Shown in pieces: positions 36,061-46,954 of a stretch of DNA of 64,000 nucleotides. Location: the NCBI GenBank assembly GCA_032718475.1, contig JAUCBJ010003184.1, positions 1 through 64,000 of the forward strand, in the 5' to 3' direction. Origin of the DNA: Nemertoderma westbladi (taxonomy: Eukaryota > Xenacoelomorpha > Nemertodermatida > Nemertodermatidae). A model generated the notes under the pieces. The model was not told where the DNA came from and did no database searches. It worked only from the letters and a program-made list of their open reading frames with translations. The position numbers and the translations under genes were made by a program. How positions within the stretch are numbered: the first letter of the stretch is position 1; every line of letters begins with the position of its first letter.

Positions 36061-36570
36061 CGTATTTTCGTGCAAATTTTGGTTCGAGCACCAAATTTCG
36101 TACCAATTACCAAAAATAACAAGTTTGAGACGCCCAGTGCTTTTTTTATTGATTCCGTCGGATTCAGGACCCCCATAAACCCGTATAACGCATGAAACAA
36201 GATGATACTATATATACTTCAGAAAAATACAAGTGTGAGATGTCTAGTTAAATAATTATTTATTCCAATGAATTTAGAACCGCCATATGCCTGTAAAATG
36301 CGAGAAATAAGTTGTCACAATCAATTAAACTACTGAATAGATTTTCAACATTCCGTGCTGGCACCAAATTTTGCACACAGCACCGAAAAATAGGTACAAG
36401 TTTGATACAGCTGGTGCAGCTCGATTCACAAAATTTACATATTTCACAATTTGGTGCTGGCACCAAAATGTGTCACACGCCGAAAAAAATAAGTTTGCAA
36501 TATCTAAATAAATTTATATGAATTCCATCTAATTTTAAACACCAAAAAACCGGTGTAAATCAAAAGTAGA
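36060..36570. repeat. Degenerate tandem repeats with GGTGCTGGCACC motifs
   Basis: About four diverged copies of a unit of roughly 110-150 bp share CACCAAATTT, a CAAGTTTGAGA-like block, AATTCCATC-like blocks and CGTATAACGCATGAAA-like ends. Two copies carry the inverted motif GTGCTGGCACCAAA (about 36356 and 36452). Divergence indicates an old array. Confidence 0.5.
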
Positions 36571-37284
36571 GATGTTACAAATCATATTTCATGAAATGTA
36601 ATATTCTAAAAAACGTCTCACATAAGTGACAAAAGTAGGGTTAAAAAATGGTGCTATAACTTGAAAACTTCCCAATATTTTTGAATACCGTGTTCACTAT
36701 TAGGAAGACAATAGATTTTTAGGAAATGTTTTAATATTTCAGACTCCCAACTGCGTTGGTTTCCGAGTTTTAACAAAAAAGCCACGTGGGTTTATATTGA
36801 CACCCCCCTTTATTAGAGTTAAGAACCTTTTATACACCAATGCCAATACAAACACACAAATTGTTTCTTCAGACAAGATTTAGCAAAATGATTTAAATAT
36901 TCCGCCCAACTTCGAGAATCCAGCCCTGTTTATTGCACTCAACTTTATATAAACTTCGAGTTAGAGTTGTCGAGTTACCCAGTTCGAGTTTCGAGTTGTT
37001 ACTAAAAGTTGCTCATATTGTGTTCTCGATTCCACTGAATGGCATTTCGCGATGGATTTCGCGAAAAGTATTTCTTGGAAATACGTAAATAATATGACTG
37101 GAACATTATGACTGATTAGTATCCATGGCATTACCTACGTAATGCTGGGCATTAATGCAATTCGTCAAAAGGTAACCGGCAGACCGGTGCACTGGGGTAT
37201 GTAAATATATCATTTTTTGATCATAGCTTTTGTAATATATACTTATCACTGGAGCTCTGCTCGAGTTCCTGCAGCAATTATTAG

Positions 37285-37890
37285 TTTGGGGCGAGCCACG
37301 CAGGTGAGCCTCAGCATAGCAGAACAATTAGTGATCCGTCCGTCGTCGTTGTCGGAAATGTTTGAACGCTAATAAGTCGGTCAATCATGGATGAAATGGA
37401 ACCAAACTTGGTACACATGTAGGCTGCTATCAAAAGTTTAAAAATTCTACTGAGAAACAGACTTCTGTAGTTCATATGTCTGTCGCTAGGGGGGCGAATT
37501 GACAGAAACGTAGAAGTAGATGTACTTATAGAACTAACAACTAACCATCAGATTCATCTAGAACTTGGTAGGAGGGACCTACGAGCATTGCTTAAATATA
37601 ACTTCTACACAAAGACAGACTTTTATAGTTCCTCTGTCTGCCGCTAGGCAGCTGAGAGGTTAATTGAAAGAAACAATTGGAAGAAATTAGCTGTACTTAT
37701 AGAACTAACCATCAGATGCATCTGAAATTTGGTAGGAGTGACCTATGAGCATTGCTTAAGTAGAAATTCAGCACAAATTATTATTATTAACAGTTATCCA
37801 ATCTTGCACAGGCTATCCAACAGTTATCCAATTTTTGCACAGGTATCCAACGGTTAACAAATTTTTGCACAGGCTATCCAACAGTTATCG
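37285..37890 (+). repeat. Dispersed repeat with a short 31-bp minisatellite seed
   Basis: Blocks GGGGCGAGCCACGCAGGTGA, AATGTTTGAACGCTAATAAG, CCAAACTTGGTACACATGTAG and GTCTGTCGCTAGGGGGGCGA recur at 50930-51250 in the same orientation. A half-repeat of the latter part follows at about 37555-37780. From 37795 to about 37885 come three to four copies of a 31-bp unit (AACAGTTATCCAATTTTTGC, then ACAGGCTATCC), the reverse complement of the large array at 50177-50712. Confidence 0.65.
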
Positions 37891-37899
37891 AAAATGTAT

Positions 37900-38924
37900 T
37901 TAAAAAAGCAAAATGTTCTCCAGGCTGACTGGGATTTCATTTTTACATTTATTAAGGGCAGGTCTATCCTTGAAATAATTGTATAGTTGTACCAGTACTA
38001 CATTAGGACTACTGAGATCAGGTTAGCAGCCTTTGTTACAGTAGTATTGTTTTTATTGGCTGACCGATTTTTAATTAATTAATTAATCCTAATCATTTTA
38101 GAATTTAACCCGGCTACCGGTAGTGCAGTAGTGGCGTTGTTCTTTCGAAACTCTCCCGTTCACTGAGCGACTGGACTGGATCTTCTCTCTATTGGCTCAT
38201 CCAGTCATCGCCAATAATATACCGGTTGTCATCGCGAGTAACAACCATGTCACAAATTCGCAACATTGGCTGTAATGAGGTATGCCCATGGAGAGGGGAC
38301 GACGGACATCGGTATGTCGGTAAACATTGACTGAGGAAGGGGACAAACGATCGACTTCCATCACATGATGGTCTCCGGTCGATATATGCCAATGTTCTTC
38401 GTTACACAGGCAACAATTTTAGGAAGTGCCAGCTGGCACATAGGGTATTTGATTCGACGTCGTCAGAAGGAAATCTGTGACGGGATCAGAGATCCTGACC
38501 GGGTTAGAAATGTACACGTCACCGTTCTGCTGGGGATCGTGCTACTAGCTTTGGCCGAGGCCGTTTGGGGAAAACAGTGAAAGTTTCTGTTGTCTCTTGA
38601 TATTAATTAATATGGACGATAATAGCACGCCAGTAAATGAGCAGAAAATACAGATTAATTGTTACCGGTATGGCGGTGGCGGTCATTAACTATGACCGGT
38701 CTGCACTGACTGAACTGAATAACACAACTGACCGGTAAACCAGTAATGTAAGATAATATATGATTAATCACACATTGAATATTGGTTTTACCTCCTACTC
38801 TACTTTGGCCCTCTACCCAATGGATGCTTTCCTGTTCCTTACCATGTGCTTCCCTCCCCACTATTGGCTAATATACTAATTGTCACTTTGGCACTCCCTG
38901 CGAGTGTTTCCCATCCGCTGCTAG
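37900..38924. other. Gene-free flank of the LTR element
   Basis: No recognisable gene. A 71-codon frame at 38365-38580 has one hydrophobic segment near its end but no known domain. The last five bases, GCTAG (38920-38924), are the 5' target-site duplicate of the LTR element. Confidence 0.4.
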
Positions 38925-40180
38925 TGTAAAAGCTTCTGTGGGATATAACTGGCCCTTTTGCTTCGCAATCCAGTTTCCCCCCAGGCGCTGGAATACTCTA
39001 AAAAGGCTCTCTAACTATATATATATTCCCCTCGCCCGCAAAGGTACCGTTATAGGTGTTTTAACGGACATAAAAGTCATTCTTCTATATACGTGCTTTG
39101 GCAGACATGGTAAGGCAAAAAACCCGCAATGCACCAAATACCTTTACACAGCTTAGCCTTGATGATTCAGATTACGACATCTAACAGCTGGTTGCTAACA
39201 TGGAAACGGCCATTGGACACATGGTTCTTTGTTTAGCTTAAGCCAATCAGAGCGATTTTTTCTGTCGATGTGGAGATATTCGGCCGATCATACTAGGAGT
39301 GTTCAGTCTTACTGTTTTTTCTTTATACTGTTGTGTTGTTTCTATCTAGGCCAGGAACACCGGCTCTAGAGTCAATTCGTTTTCATACTTTAGAAGAAAC
39401 ATTAGTAGGCTTAAGATTATAGAGCGTATAACTGTTATCGACTCAATCGGCACATACATTGTCATATCATATCTTAACCTACCGTCTTAATGCTTTTTAC
39501 TGTTGTCATATTTTGTATTAGTTGGTTGAATATTATTTGGAGAACATCTATAAAGAACCCAAATTTCCCAATTTTCTTGATACACTACAGGTTAGAGAGA
39601 CGGGTTATATATAGCGATTGCGACTTATATAGTTGTGGTTTGTAGTGAATTTAATGCTATTTGATAAGCACTACATGAGTCCATTGCTGTTCGCTTTATA
39701 TATGATAAAATTCATTGACGGTCGGCAAATTAGTGAGCAGTATTGTGTGTTACGGGTAGTGTGCCTGATTGTGACTGATAACTAAGCATTTCCTAAAGAA
39801 TGCGCCTCATACGTGAATCATAAGCCTTACCGACTTGCCGTTGTGATTAGTATAAGTCATATCTCTGTTTACCTAGATAGAGCGCCACGTCCTAAAGGAA
39901 CTGTTAATATTTCCCGAAAGTGAATAATATTAGTCAGAAATTATTTATTAACGATCAATCGAATAATACAGTAAGCTTACACTGCAATAATAATCTAAGC
40001 CCTCAGAATCCAGTCTCCCGGGTATATCCAGCGGGTGAATGGACGCGCACTAGGCTGGCTTCTGCTAATGTTGTGTTTATTGGTATTAAATATTTGTCAA
40101 CTTCTAAAGTCTATTTGTAAACCAAAAGACATATAAATTTTGGCAGGTTAAACTGCTAAAGGTCTTCAAAAGCGCGTACA
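38925..40180 (+). repeat. 5' LTR (1256 bp)
   Basis: It starts TG and ends CA. It contains a CCAAT box (AAGCCAATCAGAGCG, CCAAT near 39243) and TATA-like stretches (for example GGTTATATATAGCG near 39604). It matches the 3' LTR except for about four substitutions and one single-base indel (CCGCAAAGG versus CCGCAAGG). A 66-codon frame at 39920-40120 is present in both LTRs but looks like chance. Confidence 0.95.
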
Positions 40181-42164
40181 ATAACAGTTATTGTCTTTAT
40201 TGCAGTAAGCAATAAAGTTGAAAGTACCGGTCGACCGGTAAACCTGAACCGGTACTTCTGTAGGTCAGTAGGCCCAACTGCCAGAACCGGTACTGCTGTA
40301 GGTCCGTAGGTCCAACTGCCAGAACCGGTACTTCTGTAGGTCCGTAGGCCCAACTGTCCTAACCGGTACTTCCAGTATAAGTACATTAGTATTATTCGAT
40401 TTTGATTATTGTATACTGGTAGGTCTTAGTATTTAATCAGGGACGGCCGCCCTGGTTTTTTATTGAGATTTTACTTATTTCTGTCGGTTTTATTTACATG
40501 TAAGTTAATATTGAGCTGAAGACGTGTAAGTCTGCTCAGATTGTTCAGATAATTGTAGGCCGGACTGTTGTCGGATTGTTGTTGGGTTTGGAGAGATTAC
40601 TGCGTGTGTAGAGTTTGTCCGATAGAGTGCCAGTTAGTAAGTTGGGGCAGCCATAGCTGTAAGGTCAATCCCCTCTTAAAGAATAAGTCGTACTACCGTG
40701 TTAGAACGCATACTAACTAACCATTTTGGAATCTGCACATACTGTAGTTTATTTAGGCTTGGTGGTAGTCTGCCAGCGTTTGGTTTGTATTTTGTTTGAG
40801 TATTCTGTACGGGTAGCGTAATATTTATTATTCAGAGTTTATGCGATTATTCGCAACATTCATGTCCCCAAGTTTATTCCTACAGTAATTGTGCTTGTTA
40901 CACATACCGTTATAGTTAAATTAACCCCGGTACTACACGGGCTGCTAGGCGTAGGTAAAGACTGGTGACTTTGTGCTCCAGTCACTCCAGCAGATGCCGT
41001 GGTTCTTTTAACTGTTCAAGTATATTTAACTACTGATTATTTGTTGTACCAGTACTTGTACCTAATTTAGGGTTTAGTGTACAGTGCTTTCCGAAAGTAA
41101 TTAGTGTGTAGGCAGTATATTTGTGTTGTAAAGTGGTTAATAGGCACGTTGGATCTGGTAGTCCGCGGTAATTAACTTCCAGGTAGGAACACTCCGTGAT
41201 ACATAACGTAGTACCTATAGCGATACGGCTATAGGTCGTCAGGCGGTGGTATTTTCCTATCTGGACAGTGCAATATATTTACTACTACTTATTATTTTCA
41301 AATACCGTAGTACCCTGTCCGTTGTAATAACCAGAATTCTAACCCTTTGTTAGACTGGTTTGTAGTTTCCCTGTAAAATTACCCTAAAATTTCATACGTA
41401 ATATTTTGTTGTGTTTTAATTAGAGAATTAATCTCACCCGTATCGTACGTAATTTGTAGTATTAAGTAACTTAGGTAAATTAGAATTATCTGTTTTAGTG
41501 TCCAATAAGTAGCACTACACTGAGAGCGTACAGCTTCTGTGTAGTGATTCCCCCCAGAAATAATAACATTTATTTCAAATATTGACAAAACCCATTTTAA
41601 ACGGGTATATATATATTATAAATCAACTCAAACGATTTATAAATAGTAGGCCTGCCATACAACAACTAGGTCTCCATATCAGTTGGACTACTGCTTAAAT
41701 AACGGTAATAAAGTAAGTTAAAGTAACCAAGTAACCCTAAAATATTCAGAAATTCAATTATTCTAAAATAATTGACATACCGGTATTTACCATAGGCTTA
41801 TTATATTTATTTCTATAAATTTGGTCTGAAATCATACCGTTATTCTGTAATTAATTCTAGTCTGTAATAATTATACTTATATATACTATAAGTGTCAGCT
41901 GTATACCGGTATTCACGATAGGCCTATTATATATTTATATATATTTGTGCTAAATTTATATACCGGTACTCTGTGACAAATCTAGTCTGTAATAATACTT
42001 ATATATCTACTATAAGCATACCGGTATTCTAATATATTATATATATATCACGCTACACTGAGCAGCAGTATCGGTAAATAATTATTAGGCTAACAGTGAT
42101 ACTGAATTACTAGACTTACTTTAGCTGTATTTATAGCCGTAGGCATTCAACTGTGTAAACAAAC
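40181..42164 (+). promoter_or_regulatory. Long leader of the LTR element with two tandem repeat sets
   Basis: About 40244-40375 holds just over three copies of a 38-bp unit starting GAACCGGTACTTCTGTAGGT. About 41770-42030 holds imperfect repeats each containing ATACCGGTA, then GTCTGTAATAAT and ACTTATATATACTATAAG-like blocks. The palindrome ACCGGT is strikingly frequent. No frame reaches gag length, so it is probably an untranslated leader; any packaging or translation role is inference. Confidence 0.55.
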
Positions 42165-45100
42165 ATGTCTGACACAAAACGGGCACTGTCAGATAGTCTT
42201 TTGGAAGGTGTTAGAATGAGTCTTAGACTTGGACAGGGTCTTGAAAGGAAGATGGCAGAGGCAATGGCAACAGCAGAAGCGGAAAGAAAGGCGGCAGAGG
42301 CAATGGCAACAGCAGAAGCGGAAAGAAAGGCGGCAGAGACAATGGCAACAGCAGAAGCGGAAAGAAAGATAGAGACACCTGTACTCCCAGAACCTGCCTA
42401 TAAATTCCCTTTGAACAGTACTAAACTACCTGTGCCCAGTAGGACTGTTCCCGAGTCCGAACCCGTCCTGGACGCCAAGCGAGATATCAAGAATTTATCG
42501 CCCGTCGTCTCTCGCTCGCCCGCTACTATGTTGGCGACTCCCGCTTCGGCGGTTGAGTGGGTAGCTGAGGGACGACGGGAGATGGGTCTCCTGCTCGAGC
42601 AGCTGAGGGAACACTGTTTGTGCTCCTCTCAGCAGGTCCGGGAAATGGAAGAGACTGTCCAGCAGCTCAAGGGAACAGTAAGGGAAAGTAGGTTAGAGTT
42701 GCAAAAGGTGCAGCAAAGTATCGCGTTAGAACGCGATAAATTAGTCAATTTACAAAAGGGTATACCACCACCCCCTGTAACAATGTGTCAACCCGTTAGG
42801 TCTGAAGTATCTCATGCACAAGGTGTGGAGCCTACACGCATCTATACTGCTAGTGAAGTAGAAACTCCTATAGTAAACCCTATTCAGGGTGATTATAAAC
42901 CTGTTGATAATAATATTCCATATAGACCTGATCATAATCCGAGAAATTTATATACCGATAATTCTATATTCAATAATACGATGGCTCAAGAAAGTTTTAC
43001 GCGTCAAATGGCTAGAACCGAAGCCCGTCAAGCGGTAAAGGTTGGAGAGATCGTCAAGTTCAATGGAGATGAGATGCAATGGTTACCTTTTAATGAATAT
43101 TACAAAGATAACATACAGAATTCTGTGCTATCTAACGGAGAGAAACTCAGATACCTCATCGAATGCTTGGAAGGACCTCCCAAGTTAATGGCGTTAAAAT
43201 TTATTGGACATCCAGATGGATTAAGACAAGTTTGGGATACATTAAACATCAGGTATGGTAATAGGACTAACATAGCTAGGTATTTATATGCGAAATTAAT
43301 GGCGCCCCAAAAGTTTCTTAGCAGCGGGATTATAGAATTTTCCGATGAGATTCAGGAGATCTGTAGACAGCTAGATTGGTTAGGTAAGTCTCATGAATAC
43401 CAGAACTCTATGGTTGTAGGAGCCTTAGCATCTACTTTACCAAAGGGTGGAGTAGGTACACGCTGGGACAAGAAAGTGTTATATATGATGGAACAACAAC
43501 AACGAGACCCTACCATGGCTGATCTCATGTCCTTCTTAGATAGTGAAGTAAAATTACAACTAATAAAGCAGTCCAGAGAGAAAACATGGGAAAATAAGGT
43601 AAGTGAGAAACCCGTTTCTAGGAGAAGGGTAACACCAGTGTGTTATACTGACGACGACGAAAGCCAAGTCTCTCAGGAAGAGGACAGCGGGAAAGACACA
43701 GCAAAATCCTACAATGACAACAAGACCTATAAAGACGTAAGTAAATATAAGTCTCGAACCAGTGACAGGAGAGAACAGGTAACAACAACTCCTCCTACGT
43801 CTCCTAAGAGAATTCACGGAAGAAAGCCCGAAGAAAGAACGAGAGTGCATAACGTTACCCAAGGTAAAGTGAGTAACATCAAACCAAAATGTGCGCTGTG
43901 CGACGGGCCCCACCGTTTGAGTGTGTGTGCTGAATTCCTAAAGAAATCCCTGGTAGACAGACGTGAAGTCATGTGGGATAAGCGGTTATGCTATAATTGC
44001 CTCAGACCAGGACACCAACGGCGAACCTGTTACTCCGAAGTAAAGTGTGCAAAGTGTGGTGCGAAACATCACATCTTGTTACGCAGTGAATTCGAACGAA
44101 ACAACCCGAGTCAGGTAAGTGAGCCCGAACTACATGTCCAATTCAGTGATGCAAATGACACTGATCAAGAGTCTGAGATGGAAGGATTCTATACGGACGA
44201 ATTCTCCGACGCCAACGAATCCTGTTACCTAATAAATACCGCAGTGTATCGAGCACTTACGTATGAAAAGGACACCGACAATGAGTTCCCCCCAACTACC
44301 TTTGACAGACAACCATCTTGGAAACCTCCAACTTCCAACGTAGGAATCAGAGAATTTCCTGTAGTGCAGGTAAGAGTTCACGGTCCCAACAAAAGTTACA
44401 TAGTGAACGCCCTCCTTGACTCCGGCAGCACAGGAACATTCATCGATCAAGAACTAGCCGAAGACATCTTTGCTGGACAACCCAAATTCCGAACTAAGTT
44501 GGATATGTCAGGAATTATGCAGGTTTGGAAATCTACCATAACGGCAGATTACTATGTAGGTGCGTTGTCTACCTCCCAGGATAAATTAGGAGAACAAAGT
44601 ATAAGGTCAGTAAAAATGGTGGCTATAAAGAACTTCGCTACTACCCAGGTAGAACCTTATAACTGGGACGAGGACGAGAGCATCCAGCAGCTTAAGATAC
44701 CTCGATTCCACACAGATTATCCTGGAGTGCAAATACTCATCGGCCAAAACGCGCATGAGGCGCTCGAGACATTGGAGAAACGGCCTGCTCAACCGCAGCC
44801 ACTACAAACCTATGCGGTAAGAACTAGAGTAGGTTGGTACTTCACTGGCCCTTCCCGTAGAACTCTCAAAGAGAGATTACCTCAACAACAGGTATACCAA
44901 GTAAAGGAATGGGAAGTGGAGAGCAGTGTTGTGGACGATCCAACTGAGGGAACACCATACTCCTCAGATAATGACGATATTAACTCCAATGTAGATCAAT
45001 GGAGACATTGCCTTGGGACGATTAATCCAGCCGACATCGCTTCCAGAGGAACAACTCCTCAAGAACTGATAGATACTCCAGGCTGGTTAGGTGGATCCGA

Positions 45101-45323
45101 CTTCTTAAGTAAAGAAGAAGAAGAATGGCCTCCTCATCTTACCACGGCGAAGCGTAGACAGGCCAAGGGAGCGGAGAAAGTAACACAACAACTCAATCGC
45201 CCAGCTAGTCGTTTATGTTTACTGGAAAGAGACCGAAAACTGTCCGGAAACTATGGAAGGCAAGATACTCTTCCTACGACCACTTCCCTAATCCGACAAA
45301 TATCTCGGGACTCCATAACGTAA
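42165..45323 (+). CDS. BEL/Pao Gag-protease polyprotein with fused RNase H tail (RT deleted)
   Basis: A single open frame of 1052 codons. Residues about 28-68 are 14-residue repeats (AEAMATAEAERKAA), followed by a coiled coil at about 130-195. A DUF1759-type Gag domain begins near residue 290 (VGEIVKFNGDEMQWLPF). Zinc-binding clusters follow at about 576-640: CALCDGPHRLSVC, the CCHC knuckle CYNCLRPGHQRRTC and CAKCGAKHH. A retropepsin-like DUF1758 domain has the catalytic motif LLDSGSTGTFID near residue 750 and LIGQNAHEALE near 865. At about residue 945 it jumps from the start of the RT linker (EWEVESSVVDD) into the end of RNase H (DQWRHCLGTINPADIASRGT), so the RT and RNase H core are missing without loss of frame. 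No integrase follows. It could form virus-like particles and process Gag but cannot reverse-transcribe alone. Confidence 0.9.
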   Translation: MSDTKRALSDSLLEGVRMSLRLGQGLERKMAEAMATAEAERKAAEAMATAEAERKAAETMATAEAERKIETPVLPEPAYKFPLNSTKLPVPSRTVPESEPVLDAKRDIKNLSPVVSRSPATMLATPASAVEWVAEGRREMGLLLEQLREHCLCSSQQVREMEETVQQLKGTVRESRLELQKVQQSIALERDKLVNLQKGIPPPPVTMCQPVRSEVSHAQGVEPTRIYTASEVETPIVNPIQGDYKPVDNNIPYRPDHNPRNLYTDNSIFNNTMAQESFTRQMARTEARQAVKVGEIVKFNGDEMQWLPFNEYYKDNIQNSVLSNGEKLRYLIECLEGPPKLMALKFIGHPDGLRQVWDTLNIRYGNRTNIARYLYAKLMAPQKFLSSGIIEFSDEIQEICRQLDWLGKSHEYQNSMVVGALASTLPKGGVGTRWDKKVLYMMEQQQRDPTMADLMSFLDSEVKLQLIKQSREKTWENKVSEKPVSRRRVTPVCYTDDDESQVSQEEDSGKDTAKSYNDNKTYKDVSKYKSRTSDRREQVTTTPPTSPKRIHGRKPEERTRVHNVTQGKVSNIKPKCALCDGPHRLSVCAEFLKKSLVDRREVMWDKRLCYNCLRPGHQRRTCYSEVKCAKCGAKHHILLRSEFERNNPSQVSEPELHVQFSDANDTDQESEMEGFYTDEFSDANESCYLINTAVYRALTYEKDTDNEFPPTTFDRQPSWKPPTSNVGIREFPVVQVRVHGPNKSYIVNALLDSGSTGTFIDQELAEDIFAGQPKFRTKLDMSGIMQVWKSTITADYYVGALSTSQDKLGEQSIRSVKMVAIKNFATTQVEPYNWDEDESIQQLKIPRFHTDYPGVQILIGQNAHEALETLEKRPAQPQPLQTYAVRTRVGWYFTGPSRRTLKERLPQQQVYQVKEWEVESSVVDDPTEGTPYSSDNDDINSNVDQWRHCLGTINPADIASRGTTPQELIDTPGWLGGSDFLSKEEEEWPPHLTTAKRRQAKGAEKVTQQLNRPASRLCLLERDRKLSGNYGRQDTLPTTTSLIRQISRDSIT

Positions 45324-46954
45324 TAACATATGGAGTGGGCGTGTGACTATATCATTTTATATTTGTTTTTATTTTATATTTATGTATGTATTATTATGTA
45401 ATTTTATTATAATCGTTTTCTTTAATTTTATTTAGTAGAATGTTATTTTAGTGATTATTTTAGTAGATTAGTGCAATATATTAGTGTTTATTACGTACGT
45501 AATTACTTATAATATATATTTAGTGCGACGGCGAGAAATAATTCTTTTTCTCTTTCCTTACTGTCCGTATCATATTATAAATACGTGACTACAGTAAGAT
45601 GAAATGTCCGTACTTATTAAAGTACAATAAAGCCACTACTATATTCAAGTATTATTGGTAGGCAGAGTATTAGGAATGCAAAAATCAGATCCTCGTGTCT
45701 CGGCTAAACCAAGCTCTGGGTAGACCTTGGAAACGACTTGCCTCTTCACACTGACATTGCTTCGTGCGATATTGCTCTTCTACCTTATATTAAATAATAC
45801 ATATAGTAGCGTGATGTCCATATAACAGTAGCGTAAAACGCAAATAAATCTGTTAAACCTTTTGACCATCTGTAATTCTAGTCGATTAAGATATCGCGGC
45901 ACCCACCGATATACTTGAAAGACAAATTCTAGAATCAGTGGTTAACGTCCCCAGACAAGTTCTGGAATAAATCGGTGCCCATCTTAAATATTAATTTAAT
46001 ATTTATTAAAATCTGTAAAATTTAGATCCTTTAAAATTTCTAGTCAATTAAGATATCGCAGCACTTACCGATACTCTTAAAAGACAATTTTATAGAATTA
46101 AGGATCCTAAGTCCCCAGACATGCTCTGGAATAAAAATTGTGTCAATTTTAACATCAAATAATAAAATTCACGGGAATAAATTTAAATTCATATTTTAAA
46201 TGAATTTCATAAATTGTCATTTTGTGCAATTTATAACATTCCCAAAATTCCATTAATTAATAGATCATGGGAGCGGAGATTCATCCTATTGATTGTATTA
46301 GAGTGCGAGAATCTCCAACATATAGTCAATAGCCGATAAAATTAATAAAATCATGTATAAAGAGGATATTGACAATTAAAGAATTACTATTAAATAGCAT
46401 TCCAGATCTGTATGCATGAGAATTACTCTAATTCTACCGCTAGCTTTCCATAATGTCACCATAGCAACACCCACGCTAGAATTAGAAGCAAGTTAAAAGA
46501 ACAATAGAAAGCTTGTCCCATTGCATAGCATAGAGAATACATAGCACACTGTTAGTATCCAAGGATACACAGTAATAACGTGACATTCTGGAAGGCACTG
46601 ACTAACGGACAAATGGCCTGTATGTGTACAATTGGTGACAGTTGTGTGGAATTTGTGCGTTTATAGGTGAATGTTACTGCTAAAGTATGTTTACAGTAGC
46701 TAGTCGCAATTGTGAAAGTAACCCAACTCTCCTATAGAAAGAACCTAAAGTGGATTCAAGCCTTTGGGACGGACAGTGGAGTGACTTGTGCCGGTTATCG
46801 TTGTCGTGCTGTTGCTACATGTTGGCGTAAACACCGCGACAACGGTACATCGGCGCTGAGAATCCCACTGTCCGGGGGCAAAGAAAGGTAGGCAGCGACG
46901 CCGGCTCGCCTAAACATAAACTCATTATAATATTAATAAACTCAGATAACAGAT
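45324..46954 (+). other. Non-coding interior of the LTR element with an imperfect 162-bp repeat
   Basis: Two adjacent copies (about 45870-46030 and 46032-46170) share GATTAAGATATCGCGGCAC-type, CCGATA, AAAGACAA and GTCCCCAGACA...CTCTGGAATAAA blocks. An X-box-like sequence GTCACCATAGCAAC lies at 46455-46468. No long frame is present; integrase would normally lie in this region of the element. Confidence 0.6.

Noticed and set aside
38365-38580. 71-residue frame just upstream of the LTR element
   Set aside because: No recognised domain; composition and length are compatible with chance.
39920-40120. 66-residue frame in the LTR, repeated identically at 49477-49677
   Set aside because: Its identity in both places only reflects LTR identity; no domain and no conservation evidence.
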